From: JBJHBY01 sp050485745
Lineage (GTDB): Bacteria; Pseudomonadota; Gammaproteobacteria; Pseudomonadales; CAMLJR01
Assembly (NCBI GenBank): GCA_050485745.1
Contig: JBJHBY010000130.1
Location: 1-9,855 of the forward strand
Length of the DNA stretch: 9,855 nt
Direction: 5' to 3'
Below are positions 1-6,140 of this stretch, piece after piece; the first letter of the stretch is position 1; the number at the start of each line of letters is the position of its first letter. The notes under the pieces are model-generated. The model did not search any database, was not told the DNA's origin, and worked only from the letters and a program-made list of their open reading frames with translations. The position numbers and the translations under genes are program-made.

Positions 1-1
1 C

Positions 2-766
2 CCCGGTATGGAAGACATGACCAACCAGCTGCAAAGCATGTTTTCGAACCTGACCGGCGACAAGCGCAAAAAGCGGCGCATGACCGTGGCGCAGGCACTG
101 AAGCAACTGGAAGACGAGGAAGCAGCGCGGCTGGTCAATGACGACGACCTCAAGGCGCGCGCCATCGAGGCGGCGGAACAGAACGGTATCGTCTTCATCG
201 ACGAGCTGGACAAGGTGGCCAAGCGCGGCGAAACCAGCGGCGCGGACGTCTCTCGCGAGGGCGTGCAGCGAGACCTGCTGCCGCTGATCGAAGGCTGCAC
301 CGTGAGCACCAAGCACGGCATGATCAAGACCGACCACATCCTGTTCATTGCCTCGGGAGCCTTTCATCTGTCAAAGCCCTCCGATCTGATTCCCGAATTG
401 CAGGGCCGCCTGCCCATCCGGGTTGAGCTCGAGTCGCTGGGGGTAGAAGACTTCGTGCGCATCCTGACCGAGCCGGATGCCTCTCTGACCGAACAGTACC
501 AGGCCCTGCTCGGCACCGAAGGACTGAGCGTGCGTTTCACCGATGAAGGCATTCGCCGCCTTGCGGAGACCGCCTGGCAAGTCAATGAGCGCACCGAGAA
601 CATCGGCGCACGACGCCTGCACACCGTGATGGAGCGCCTGCTGGAGGAAGCATCCTTTGCGGCCACCGATGGTGGCCAGCGCGAGCTGGTGATCGATGCG
701 GACTATGTCGACCGACAGCTCGGCGAAGTCAGCCAGGACGACGATCTGTCGCGTTTCATCCTCTGA
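2..766 (+). CDS. hslU: ATP-dependent protease ATPase subunit HslU, 3' part (5' end outside the window)
   Basis: HslU is the AAA+ unfoldase ring that feeds proteins into the HslV peptidase in the cytoplasm, part of the heat-shock protein quality system. The frame is open from base 2, so the gene begins upstream. The 254 codons here are roughly the C-terminal 57% of a ~443-residue family protein. Counting from the Met at base 8, I see the end of the I-domain with a basic stretch (about 19-24), Walker B IVFIDELDK (61-69), the VSREGVQRDLLPLIEG segment (81-96), sensor 1 around ASGAF (115-119), the LQGRLPIRVE arginine-finger region (131-140) and sensor 2 GARRLH (200-205). The C-terminus DLSRFIL (246-252) is the tail that docks into HslV. 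The Met codons at 8 and 17 are internal, not starts. hslV is expected just upstream. The DUF971 gene follows after 38 bp, probably in the same transcript. Identity is seen directly in the motifs and is very secure. Confidence 0.97.
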   Translation, partial: PGMEDMTNQLQSMFSNLTGDKRKKRRMTVAQALKQLEDEEAARLVNDDDLKARAIEAAEQNGIVFIDELDKVAKRGETSGADVSREGVQRDLLPLIEGCTVSTKHGMIKTDHILFIASGAFHLSKPSDLIPELQGRLPIRVELESLGVEDFVRILTEPDASLTEQYQALLGTEGLSVRFTDEGIRRLAETAWQVNERTENIGARRLHTVMERLLEEASFAATDGGQRELVIDADYVDRQLGEVSQDDDLSRFIL

Positions 767-804
767 CGACATCCAAACCGGGCCGCTGCGTGCCGAGGAT
801 TACC

Positions 805-1197
805 ATGAGCCAGAATGCACCCGTACCCGCCGGCATCGAGCTGCACCGCGCCTCCAGAACCCTGGAGTTGCGCTATGCGGATGGCCAGCACTTCACCCTG
901 CCCTGCGAACTGCTGCGCGTTTACTCGCCATCGGCCGAGGTGCGCGGCCACGGCCCGGGGCAGGAAGTTCTGGTCACCGGCAAGCGCCAGGTCGGCATCA
1001 CGGCGATCCGGCCGGTGGGCAACTACGCCTTGCAGCTCACGTTCTCGGATGGCCACGATACCGGGCTCTATTCCTGGGGCTGGTTGTGGGATCTGTGCCA
1101 GAACCAGGAGCGGCACTGGGACGACTACCTGCGCCGCCTGCACGAGGCCGGTGCGAGCCGCGACCCGGACGTCCAGGTAGTGCGGCTATCCCCGTAA
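805..1197 (+). CDS. DUF971 (GBBH-like N-terminal domain) protein
   Basis: This is a small cytoplasmic protein of 130 residues that looks like a stand-alone DUF971 domain, the fold also found at the N-terminus of gamma-butyrobetaine hydroxylase and fused to some Mrp/ApbC-type iron-sulfur carriers. Its biochemical role is not established. Visible signatures are LELRYADGQ (20-28), ELLRVYSPSAEVRGH (35-49), the ITAIRPVGNYALQLTFSDGH strand region (65-84) and GLYSWGWLWDL (87-97), which is typical of the family. I chose ATG 805 because GAGG at 795-798 sits six bases ahead of it. A GTG at 790 in frame would add five residues but lacks such a site. It lies 38 bp behind hslU on the same strand, the order known from Pseudomonas (hslV-hslU-DUF971), so it is probably the last gene of that operon. 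Its TAA stop is followed within a few bases by a REP hairpin. Confidence 0.9.
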   Translation: MSQNAPVPAGIELHRASRTLELRYADGQHFTLPCELLRVYSPSAEVRGHGPGQEVLVTGKRQVGITAIRPVGNYALQLTFSDGHDTGLYSWGWLWDLCQNQERHWDDYLRRLHEAGASRDPDVQVVRLSP

Positions 1198-1200
1198 AAA

Positions 1201-1233
1201 CCCGGGTTACGCGCTTCGCGCTAACCCAGCCTG
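1201..1233 (-). repeat. REP-like hairpin, copy 1
   Basis: The sequence folds as GGGTTA, an unpaired C, GCGC, a three-base loop TTC, GCGC, TAACCC (1204-1227). It ends on the minus-strand side with GCAG, where the other copies have GTAG. It starts four bases after the TAA stop of the DUF971 gene, so it is placed to act as a 3'-end stabiliser or a weak terminator of that transcript. Confidence 0.75.
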
Positions 1234-1280
1234 CACGCGAGCCTGTCGCCCACCACATCCGCCGATGCCTCTGCCCTGCC

Positions 1281-1325
1281 GTAGGCTGGGTTAGCGGCTC
1301 CGCCGCGTAACCCGGCGTCACCACC
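1281..1325 (+). repeat. REP-like hairpin, copy 2 (inverted relative to copies 1, 3 and 4)
   Basis: GTAG (1281-1284) is followed by CTGGGTTA, GCGGC, the loop TCC, GCCGC, one unpaired G and TAACCC. The tail CGGCGTCACCACC (1313-1325) is shared, in reverse complement, with copy 4. GTAG followed by a bulged stem-loop is the layout of REP elements linked to RAYT (REP-associated tyrosine) transposases. Copies 1 and 2 point at each other, their GTAG-type ends about 50 bp apart, like a BIME pair. Confidence 0.8.
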
Positions 1326-1373
1326 TGCGCCAGATGCTCCCGGGAGTTTCCCTCGAAGACCCGTGGGGGCAGA

Positions 1374-1410
1374 ACCGATACCGGTATCGGTACGGTACGG
1401 TACGGTACGG
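1374..1410. repeat. 18-bp perfect palindrome continuing into a TACGG tandem array
   Basis: Bases 1374-1391 read ACCGATACCGGTATCGGT, identical on both strands. From its last T, four exact copies of the five-base unit TACGG follow (1391-1410). The right arm (ATCGGT) resembles a longer variant of the unit, so the palindrome may have grown from, or seeded, the array. It sits between REP copies 2 and 3. Function is unknown; it could be a binding site, a recombination scar or a slippage-prone microsatellite. Confidence 0.85.
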
Positions 1411-1435
1411 CAATAGATGATATGACGGTGAGAAC

Positions 1436-1471
1436 GCTGGGTTACGCGGCGTTGCCGCTAACCCAGCCTAC
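1436..1471 (-). repeat. REP-like hairpin, copy 3
   Basis: GCTGGGTTA, an unpaired C, GCGGC, the loop GTT, GCCGC and TAACCCAGC form a long stem (1436-1467). The sequence ends in CTAC (1468-1471), that is GTAG on the minus strand. Compared with copies 1 and 4 the inner stem is GCGGC/GCCGC instead of GCGC/GCGC, so both arms changed together. Confidence 0.8.
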
Positions 1472-1508
1472 GGCGGGCAGGAGCCGTTCCGTGGAAGCTG
1501 TACGGATG

Positions 1509-1550
1509 GTGGTGACGCCGGGTTACGCGCTTCGCGCCAACCCGGCCTAC
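1509..1550 (-). repeat. REP-like hairpin, copy 4, overlapping the PhoH stop codon
   Basis: GTGGTGACG leads into GCCGGGTT, the inner stem GCGC/GCGC with loop TTC, and AACCCGGC, then CTAC (1547-1550, GTAG on the minus strand). The outer pairs are CCGGG/CCCGG where copy 3 has CTGGG/CCCAG, a compensating change that supports a maintained hairpin. The GTAG foot contains the TAG stop of the minus-strand PhoH gene. Confidence 0.8.
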
Positions 1551-2932
1551 AGATTTTCCTCCGCGAAGGCAGCCAGGCGCGAGCGCTCGATGCCGTTCAC
1601 ATGCATGATGCCCGCGTGGGCAAACGGCTTGCTGCGCTCCACCAGATAGGTCAGGCCGGAGGTCAGCGGCGACAGGTACTTGTTGTCAATCTGTGCCAGG
1701 TTGCCGAGCACCGCGATCCTGGAGTTCACACCCACGCGGGTGATGATCGACTTCAACTGGAACTGGGTCAGGCTCTGGGTTTCGTCAATGATGATGTAGG
1801 CATTGTTGAAGGAGCGGCCACGCATGAAGTTGAGCGACTTGAACTGGATATTGGCGCGCTCCTTGACGTATTCCATGCTGCTCAGCGGAGATTCATCCGC
1901 GCCGTGCAGCACCTCCAGATTGTCATCGAAAGCCGCCAGCCAGGGGGCCATTTTTTCTTCCTCCGTGCCCGGCAGAAAACCGATGTCCTCGGCGATGGGC
2001 GGGGTCGAGCGGGCCACGATCAGCTTGTCGAAGCGGCGCTCCTCCAGAATCGCGTGCAAGCCATAGGCCAGGGCGATGAGCGTCTTGCCCGAGCCCGCGG
2101 GCCCGGTGAGCACGGTCATGTCCACGCCCTCGGTGCGAATCAGGTGGAACGCCATGGCCTGCTCCAGGTTGCGCGGTGACAGCCCCCACAGGCGCTGCCC
2201 CATCAACTGGTCGCGATGCAGGTCCAGCAGTTCGACATGGTCCGCATCGACAGCGGTCACGAAGCCGACGAAACCGGTGCTGTCGCCAATGAACTGGTTG
2301 GGGTAAGCCTTGGGTAGCACCTTGCGTGCCACCACGTGTACCACATCGCGACCACGCCGCTCGGTGCGTACCCGGTCCACCGTGCCCCAGAATGGTTCAT
2401 CAAACAGCTCATAGCCCTTGGCCATGAGGTCGATATCCTCCAGCACCCGGTCCTTGCGATAGTCCTCCACATGCTCCAGGCCCGAGCCCTTGGCCTTGAG
2501 GCGCATATTGATGTCTTTGGTCACCAGGCAAACATAGGCGCCGGAGTTGGTCGCCTGCAGATGCAGGGCCGCATTGATGATGCGGTTATCGTTGGCATGG
2601 GCGTGAGAGCCATCCAGATAGGCCGCCTTCTGGTCAAACACGATGAGCTGGTCGGGGAAGATGGCGAGCCGCCCGTTGCGCCCCTCCACGCCGCTGCCGG
2701 GAATCTCAACGCCGTCCTGTATGCGGCGCGGCGAGGCATTGGCCACGATCCGGTCAATCGCCTGGATGGCGATACGCGCCTCGCGGCTGACATCCTTGTC
2801 ACGGCGATCCTTGATGGCGTCCAGCTCCTCGAGCACCGTCATCGGCAGTACCACCCGATGCTCCTTGAAGGCGCTCAACGCGAGCGGGTCGTGCAGCAGG
2901 ACGTTGGTATCCAGCACGTAGATCTTTTCCAT
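1547..2932 (-). CDS. PIN-PhoH family protein (PIN nuclease-like domain plus PhoH ATPase)
   Basis: The protein of 461 residues joins an N-terminal PIN domain to a C-terminal PhoH ATPase, the YlaK/PhoH2 architecture. Family members studied elsewhere act as ATP-dependent RNA-unwinding and RNA-cutting enzymes, so a cytoplasmic role in RNA processing is likely. Visible PIN acidic positions are D8 in YVLDTNVLLHDP, E35/E36 in VLEELDAI, D115 in ANDNRIIN and D140 in LVTKDINMRLKA. All four PIN clusters are present, so the nuclease site looks intact. Walker A is GPAGSGKT (277-284) and Walker B IIIDE (380-384). I start at ATG 2932 because the conserved MEKIYVLDTN begins there and GGAG lies eight bases ahead. 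Twelve extra residues from an upstream start have no family look. The stop TAG lies inside REP copy 4. A strong-looking promoter at 3192-3221 implies a leader of about 250 bases. The mycobacterial PhoAT toxin system encodes an antitoxin next to such a gene; none is visible here, so a toxin role is not supported. Confidence 0.94.
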   Translation of the reverse strand: MEKIYVLDTNVLLHDPLALSAFKEHRVVLPMTVLEELDAIKDRRDKDVSREARIAIQAIDRIVANASPRRIQDGVEIPGSGVEGRNGRLAIFPDQLIVFDQKAAYLDGSHAHANDNRIINAALHLQATNSGAYVCLVTKDINMRLKAKGSGLEHVEDYRKDRVLEDIDLMAKGYELFDEPFWGTVDRVRTERRGRDVVHVVARKVLPKAYPNQFIGDSTGFVGFVTAVDADHVELLDLHRDQLMGQRLWGLSPRNLEQAMAFHLIRTEGVDMTVLTGPAGSGKTLIALAYGLHAILEERRFDKLIVARSTPPIAEDIGFLPGTEEEKMAPWLAAFDDNLEVLHGADESPLSSMEYVKERANIQFKSLNFMRGRSFNNAYIIIDETQSLTQFQLKSIITRVGVNSRIAVLGNLAQIDNKYLSPLTSGLTYLVERSKPFAHAGIMHVNGIERSRLAAFAEENL

Positions 2933-3191
2933 CGAAGGATCTCCAGGTGGGGGTAGAGCAGAGCACAAGCAAGCCCGGTGCCATATCCCCGTGTGAAGGA
3001 ACAGGGCTCAGGCAAACCGGGCGCACAGATGCCGGAACGGCAGGGCGAGATGGGCAGAAAACAGCGAGCAAGGAACACAGATGCGGCGCGGGCCGCTGGA
3101 GAATCCGCCCCCGGCAATGGCAACGGTGGCAGCTTGAATGACGCCGGCGTATCGGCTGCAAACGCAACTCCAGTGATAGCACCTGAGCCCG

Positions 3192-3221
3192 ATTATCGGG
3201 AGCCGCCGATGACAATGTCAA
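3192..3221 (-). promoter_or_regulatory. Sigma70-type promoter for the PhoH gene, embedded in palindromes
   Basis: On the minus strand TTGACA (3221-3216, six of six) is followed after 18 bp by GATAAT (3197-3192, five of six). The -10 lies inside the palindrome CCCGATTATCGGG (3188-3200). The -35 overlaps the palindrome TGACAATGTCA (3210-3220), and TGACAAT recurs at 3228-3234. Transcription would start near 3185. The palindromes suggest a regulator covers both hexamers, but which one is unknown. Confidence 0.7.
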
Positions 3222-3261
3222 TCGCTATGACAATCGCCGTGAAACGGGCGCGGCATGGACA

Positions 3262-3290
3262 TTGCCAGCGCCGCGACATTTCCGTAACGT
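3262..3290 (+). promoter_or_regulatory. Candidate promoter for the SDR gene
   Basis: TTGCCA (3262-3267, five of six to the -35 consensus) and TAACGT (3285-3290, three of six to the -10) are 17 bp apart, with about 57 bases from there to the ribosome binding site and start. TCCGTA at 3281-3286 overlaps the -10 and equals one half-site of the TetR operator at 7451-7467. The -10 match is weak, so this is tentative. Confidence 0.35.
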
Positions 3291-3353
3291 ATGGCCGGAT
3301 AAGCGGCGAGAGGCCGCACCGGCATCCGAGAATAACAACCAGGGAGCAGCATC

Positions 3354-4124
3354 ATGGCCTTCAATGGCAAGGTAGTTCTGATTACCGGCGGTGGCAGCGG
3401 CATGGGTCGGCAGGCGGCGCGCAATCTCGCCCAGGCCGGCGCCGAGGTGGCGCTGTTCGACGTCAATGACAGCGGCATGCAGGAGACCGCGGGCAATGCC
3501 GGCAACATCCACCGCTGGCACGTGGACATTACCCGCTATGAGGACGTCGCTGGTGCCGTGGCCGAGGTCGAACAGCGTCTGGGGCCAGTCGACCGCCTCT
3601 ACAACGCCGCGGCGATCATGCCCTTCGGCAAGTTGCTGGAGCAGGATATCCCCACCATGCATCGCCTGATGGACATCAACTACGGCGGGCTGATCAATAT
3701 CACCCGCGCCGTGGTCCCCGGCATGGTCGAGCGCCGCAGTGGCGACGTCATCAGCTTCGCCTCGATGGCCGGCCTGATCCCGACCCTGCTGACGGGCGCC
3801 TATTCCGCCACCAAGGCCGCGGTGGCGATGTACACCGAGGTGCTCTACCACGAAAACCGCGACAGCGGTGTGCGCTTTGCCTGCGTCTGCCCGCCAGCGG
3901 TGAACACGCCCCTGCTGGAGCAGGGGCGCGCCACCGCCTGGCCGAAGATGCTGGACAACAACGCCCCGATCACGCCGCAGGAAGTGCTCGACGCCATTGA
4001 CGAGAGCCTGGACAAAGGCGAGTTCTGGGTCTTCCCGGCACGACAGGCGCGCTTCGGGGCGTTGATGCGGCGCTGGATGCCCGGCCTGGTATGGAAACAG
4101 GTGCATCAGGTCGAGGGGTTCTGA
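3354..4124 (+). CDS. SDR family NAD(P)-dependent oxidoreductase
   Basis: A classical short-chain dehydrogenase/reductase of 256 residues, the usual length, predicted cytoplasmic or loosely membrane-associated. It should oxidise or reduce an alcohol/ketone with NAD(P)(H); the substrate cannot be read. The cofactor motif TGGGSGMG is at 11-18, with D36 at the end of the second strand (favouring NAD over NADP). NAAA follows at 84-87, structural N109, catalytic S137 (in SFASMAG) and the Y150-x3-K154 pair (YSATK), so the tetrad is complete. The C-terminal part RARFGALMRRWMPGLVWKQ-like (230-249) is basic and hydrophobic, as in SDRs acting on lipids or steroids, but this is only a hint. ATG 3354 has AGGGAG at 3341-3346, seven bases ahead. 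The gene stands alone: the PhoH gene is divergent and rnb follows after 87 bp with its own promoter candidate. Confidence 0.93.
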   Translation: MAFNGKVVLITGGGSGMGRQAARNLAQAGAEVALFDVNDSGMQETAGNAGNIHRWHVDITRYEDVAGAVAEVEQRLGPVDRLYNAAAIMPFGKLLEQDIPTMHRLMDINYGGLINITRAVVPGMVERRSGDVISFASMAGLIPTLLTGAYSATKAAVAMYTEVLYHENRDSGVRFACVCPPAVNTPLLEQGRATAWPKMLDNNAPITPQEVLDAIDESLDKGEFWVFPARQARFGALMRRWMPGLVWKQVHQVEGF

Positions 4125-4141
4125 CACCCGGCGAGGGAATG

Positions 4142-4166
4142 GCCCGCCAGCCTGACAGCGGCGGGC
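4142..4166 (+). terminator. GC-rich hairpin after the SDR gene, possible weak terminator
   Basis: GCCCGCC (4142-4148) and GGCGGGC (4160-4166) form a perfect seven-pair stem with an 11-base loop, 17 bp after the SDR stop. It is followed by AATTCC rather than a T run, so it is at best a weak intrinsic terminator. The loop holds the -35 hexamer of the rnb promoter candidate. Confidence 0.4.
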
Positions 4167-4180
4167 AATTCCGGTAGGCT
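4152..4180 (+). promoter_or_regulatory. Candidate sigma70 promoter of rnb
   Basis: CTGACA (4152-4157, five of six) and TAGGCT (4175-4180, three of six, with the key T, A and final T) are exactly 17 bp apart. The start would fall near 4187, giving a short leader of about 25 bases to the rnb ATG. Confidence 0.55.
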
Positions 4181-4211
4181 AGCCGCTGTTGTTCGCAGCC
4201 CCGGCACCCCG

Positions 4212-6101
4212 ATGCTCGATAAAGACGCTCTGGCACAGCTGCGCCAGTTGAAGCAGCAAATCCACGACGCCACCGAGCGCGCCGAGGCCACACTCAAGGG
4301 TACACAGGGCCGTTTCGGCTTTGCCGTACTGGATGATGGCCGCGAGATCTTCGTACCACCGGACCAGATGCAACGCGCCTTCCCCGGTGACCGGGTGCGC
4401 GTCATCATCCAGACCCCGGACGAAGGCAAACCCTACGCCGAACTCGAGGCACTGCTGCAGTCGCCGCTCACCACGGTCACCGGTCGCTACCGGGTTCGTG
4501 GCCAGGGCCACTTCGTGGAACCCGACCCGCCACAGCCGCAGCGCTGGATTTTCCTCGGCCCCCGCGGGCGCGGGGATGCCCGGCCCGGGGACTACGTGCA
4601 CTGCCGTATCCAGCGCCACCCGTTCCAGGATGGCCGCGCCCAGGCCCGGGTCGAGCAGGTGCTCGGCCCCGAGGGCCGGCCCGGCCTCGAAGTCGATTAC
4701 GCCCTGTTGCGCCATGACATCCGCGAACCCGAACCCTGCGCGGCTGCCAGCCTGGCCGAACCCGACACCGGGCAATATCGCGACCTCAGCGACACCGCAT
4801 TCGTCACCATCGATGGCGCCGATACCCGGGATATGGACGATGCCCTGGCCGTCACGGCGGAAGCCGGAGGCTGGCGCCTGCGGGTCGCCATCGCCGATGC
4901 CACAGCCTGGGTCCAGCCCGGCAGTGACCTGGAGCGGCGCGCGCGAACCCTGGGCACCACCCTGTATCTGCCCGGGCGCAATCTCGGCATGCTGCCGGCG
5001 GCGGTGGCGGAGACACATTGCGCGCTGGAGGCGGGGCAGCTGCGCCCGGCGATGATTTGCGAGCTCCACGTCGACAGCAACGGTCAGTGCGGTGCCCCGG
5101 AACTGTACCCGGCCATGGTCAGACCCATTCAGCGCCTGACCTACACCGGCGCCAGCGAACTGCTCAGCGCCGGAGAGCACAGCGCTGACAGCCCACTGCC
5201 GGAGCTGGCGCGGCTTGCCGATGCCCTGCATGGCTGGCGCAGCGAGCACAGTCCGGTGATGCCCGAACAGATCGACTACGAACTGCTGACCGGCACGGAC
5301 GGGCAGATCAGCAGCATCCGGCGCCAGGACAAGACCGCAGCGCATCGCATTGTGGAAGAATGCATGCTGGCGGTGAACCGCAGCGTGGCCAGCTGGTATG
5401 GCGATGCGCCCGGACTGTTCGTGACGCACCCGGGCTTCCGGCCGGAACGGCTGGCGGATGTACGCCGGCTCTGCGCACAGGAGCTACCCGGCTTCGATGC
5501 CGATGTGGCCACCCTGCCCGGCTACATCGCCCTGATGCGTGCCGTCGCCGACTACCAGGGTGAATACCCCCTGCGGGCCATTCTGTCGCGCTGGCTGCAG
5601 CGGGCACGCCTGAGCCGCAGCCCCGCGCCGCACTTCGGCCTCGGCCTGGAGCGCTATGCCACGTTCACCTCGCCGATCCGCAAGTTCAGCGACTTTCTGC
5701 TGCACCGCCTGGTCAAGGGTCGCCTGGCCGGGCACGCAGTGAGCGCTCCCACCGAGGAAGAACTCGACGCCCTGCAGGCGAACTGGGAGCGCGGCCGCCG
5801 GGCCCGGTACATGGCCGAGCAGTGGCTGAAGTGCAACTTCCTGTCGCAGCAGCCACGCCAGCCCCTGGCCGGCAGGGTCTGTCGTATTCACAGCAGTGGC
5901 TTTGGCGTGCGCCTGCACGAGACCGGTATCGAGGGCAACATCGAAACCCGCAACCTGCCGGGCAAGTACCGTTTCGACCCATTGCTGCTGGAGCTGCGCG
6001 GGCCGGAACGGCAATTCAGGCTGGAGCAGGAGGTACAGGTCGAGGTGGCGGATATCGACAGCAAACTGCGCAGCGTGAGCTTCAGGCTGCTCGACAGCTG
6101 A
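4212..6101 (+). CDS. rnb: Exoribonuclease II
   Basis: RNase II degrades single-stranded RNA from the 3' end, releasing nucleoside 5'-monophosphates, in the cytoplasm. The protein has 629 residues against 644 in E. coli and lacks the long C-terminal extension of RNase R. It shows the N-terminal cold-shock RNA-binding domain (about 25-70, with RFGFAVL at 34-40), a second such region to about 150, the RNB catalytic core (about 190-510) and a C-terminal S1 domain (about 550-629). The Mg-binding aspartates in TIDGADTRDMDDAL are D201, D207, D209 and D210, the same numbers as I recall for E. coli RNase II. YLPGRNLGMLP (252-262) holds the base-stacking Tyr, and TSPIRKFSD (486-494) the conserved catalytic-site Arg. 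ATG 4212 matches the family start (LAQLRQLKQQIH follows), yet no purine-rich Shine-Dalgarno precedes it; the upstream bases are C-rich. Another member of the RNA-turnover class, PIN-PhoH, lies nearby but in a separate transcript. Confidence 0.95.
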   Translation: MLDKDALAQLRQLKQQIHDATERAEATLKGTQGRFGFAVLDDGREIFVPPDQMQRAFPGDRVRVIIQTPDEGKPYAELEALLQSPLTTVTGRYRVRGQGHFVEPDPPQPQRWIFLGPRGRGDARPGDYVHCRIQRHPFQDGRAQARVEQVLGPEGRPGLEVDYALLRHDIREPEPCAAASLAEPDTGQYRDLSDTAFVTIDGADTRDMDDALAVTAEAGGWRLRVAIADATAWVQPGSDLERRARTLGTTLYLPGRNLGMLPAAVAETHCALEAGQLRPAMICELHVDSNGQCGAPELYPAMVRPIQRLTYTGASELLSAGEHSADSPLPELARLADALHGWRSEHSPVMPEQIDYELLTGTDGQISSIRRQDKTAAHRIVEECMLAVNRSVASWYGDAPGLFVTHPGFRPERLADVRRLCAQELPGFDADVATLPGYIALMRAVADYQGEYPLRAILSRWLQRARLSRSPAPHFGLGLERYATFTSPIRKFSDFLLHRLVKGRLAGHAVSAPTEEELDALQANWERGRRARYMAEQWLKCNFLSQQPRQPLAGRVCRIHSSGFGVRLHETGIEGNIETRNLPGKYRFDPLLLELRGPERQFRLEQEVQVEVADIDSKLRSVSFRLLDS

Positions 6102-6114
6102 GTTGCAGTCCCTC

Positions 6115-6131
6115 TGCGCGATGCCCGCGCA
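6115..6131. terminator. Short hairpin between the convergent rnb and sulfotransferase genes
   Basis: TGCGCG (6115-6120) and CGCGCA (6126-6131) form a perfect six-pair stem with a five-base loop in the 39-bp gap between the two stop codons. GTTGC/GCAAC further out could extend it in an alternative fold. There is no T run on either side, so a shared weak bidirectional terminator is only a possibility. Confidence 0.35.
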
Positions 6132-6140
6132 ACCGGGATA

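Larger units (their letters stand above)
1198..1546. other. Gene-free gap between convergent genes, filled with REP-like hairpins
   Basis: No gene is supported here. A 75-codon open frame from 1422 is built out of the repeats and runs into the PhoH gene on the other strand. The gap separates the 3' ends of the DUF971 gene (plus) and the PhoH gene (minus). It contains four copies of an imperfect palindrome and, in the middle, an 18-bp palindrome continuing into four TACGG units, all listed separately. There is no run of T after any hairpin that would make a classic intrinsic terminator, but hairpins in this position may still end or protect both transcripts. Confidence 0.85.
2933..3353. other. 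Intergenic stretch between divergent PhoH and SDR genes
   Basis: About 420 bases without a credible gene. Open frames exist on both strands (for example 2978-3469 plus), but they read through known genes with low-complexity Arg/Gly/Ala composition. The right half (3188-3234) carries the PhoH promoter with its palindromes, and 3262-3290 a weaker promoter candidate for the SDR gene. The rest, 2933-3185, would be the transcribed PhoH leader. I see no recognisable riboswitch or attenuator in it, only a short direct repeat CACAGATGC (about 3024 and 3075). Confidence 0.7.

Noticed and set aside
1201..1550. CRISPR array
   Set aside because: The repeats are in both orientations, imperfect, irregularly spaced (about 50 to 120 bp) and are hairpins with a GTAG foot, so they are REP-like, not CRISPR repeats.
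1422..1649. 75-codon open frame across REP copies 3 and 4
   Set aside because: Made from the repeats and the antisense end of the PhoH gene; no family resemblance.
1547..3221. PhoH-based toxin-antitoxin operon
   Set aside because: The PIN-PhoH protein matches the toxin type, but the frames upstream on the same strand (2799-3221) overlap the gene and show no antitoxin character or ribosome binding site.
2978..3469. 163-codon plus-strand open frame in the PhoH-SDR gap
   Set aside because: Low-complexity composition, no good ribosome binding site, and it runs out of frame into the SDR gene.
3225..4127. 300-codon minus-strand open frame opposite the SDR gene
   Set aside because: Antisense shadow rich in His and Ala; the plus strand shows a complete SDR tetrad and a good ribosome binding site.
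4179..5429. 416-codon minus-strand open frame opposite rnb
   Set aside because: It is the antisense shadow of the RNase II core; the plus strand carries the full family motifs, and long antisense frames are usual in GC-rich DNA.
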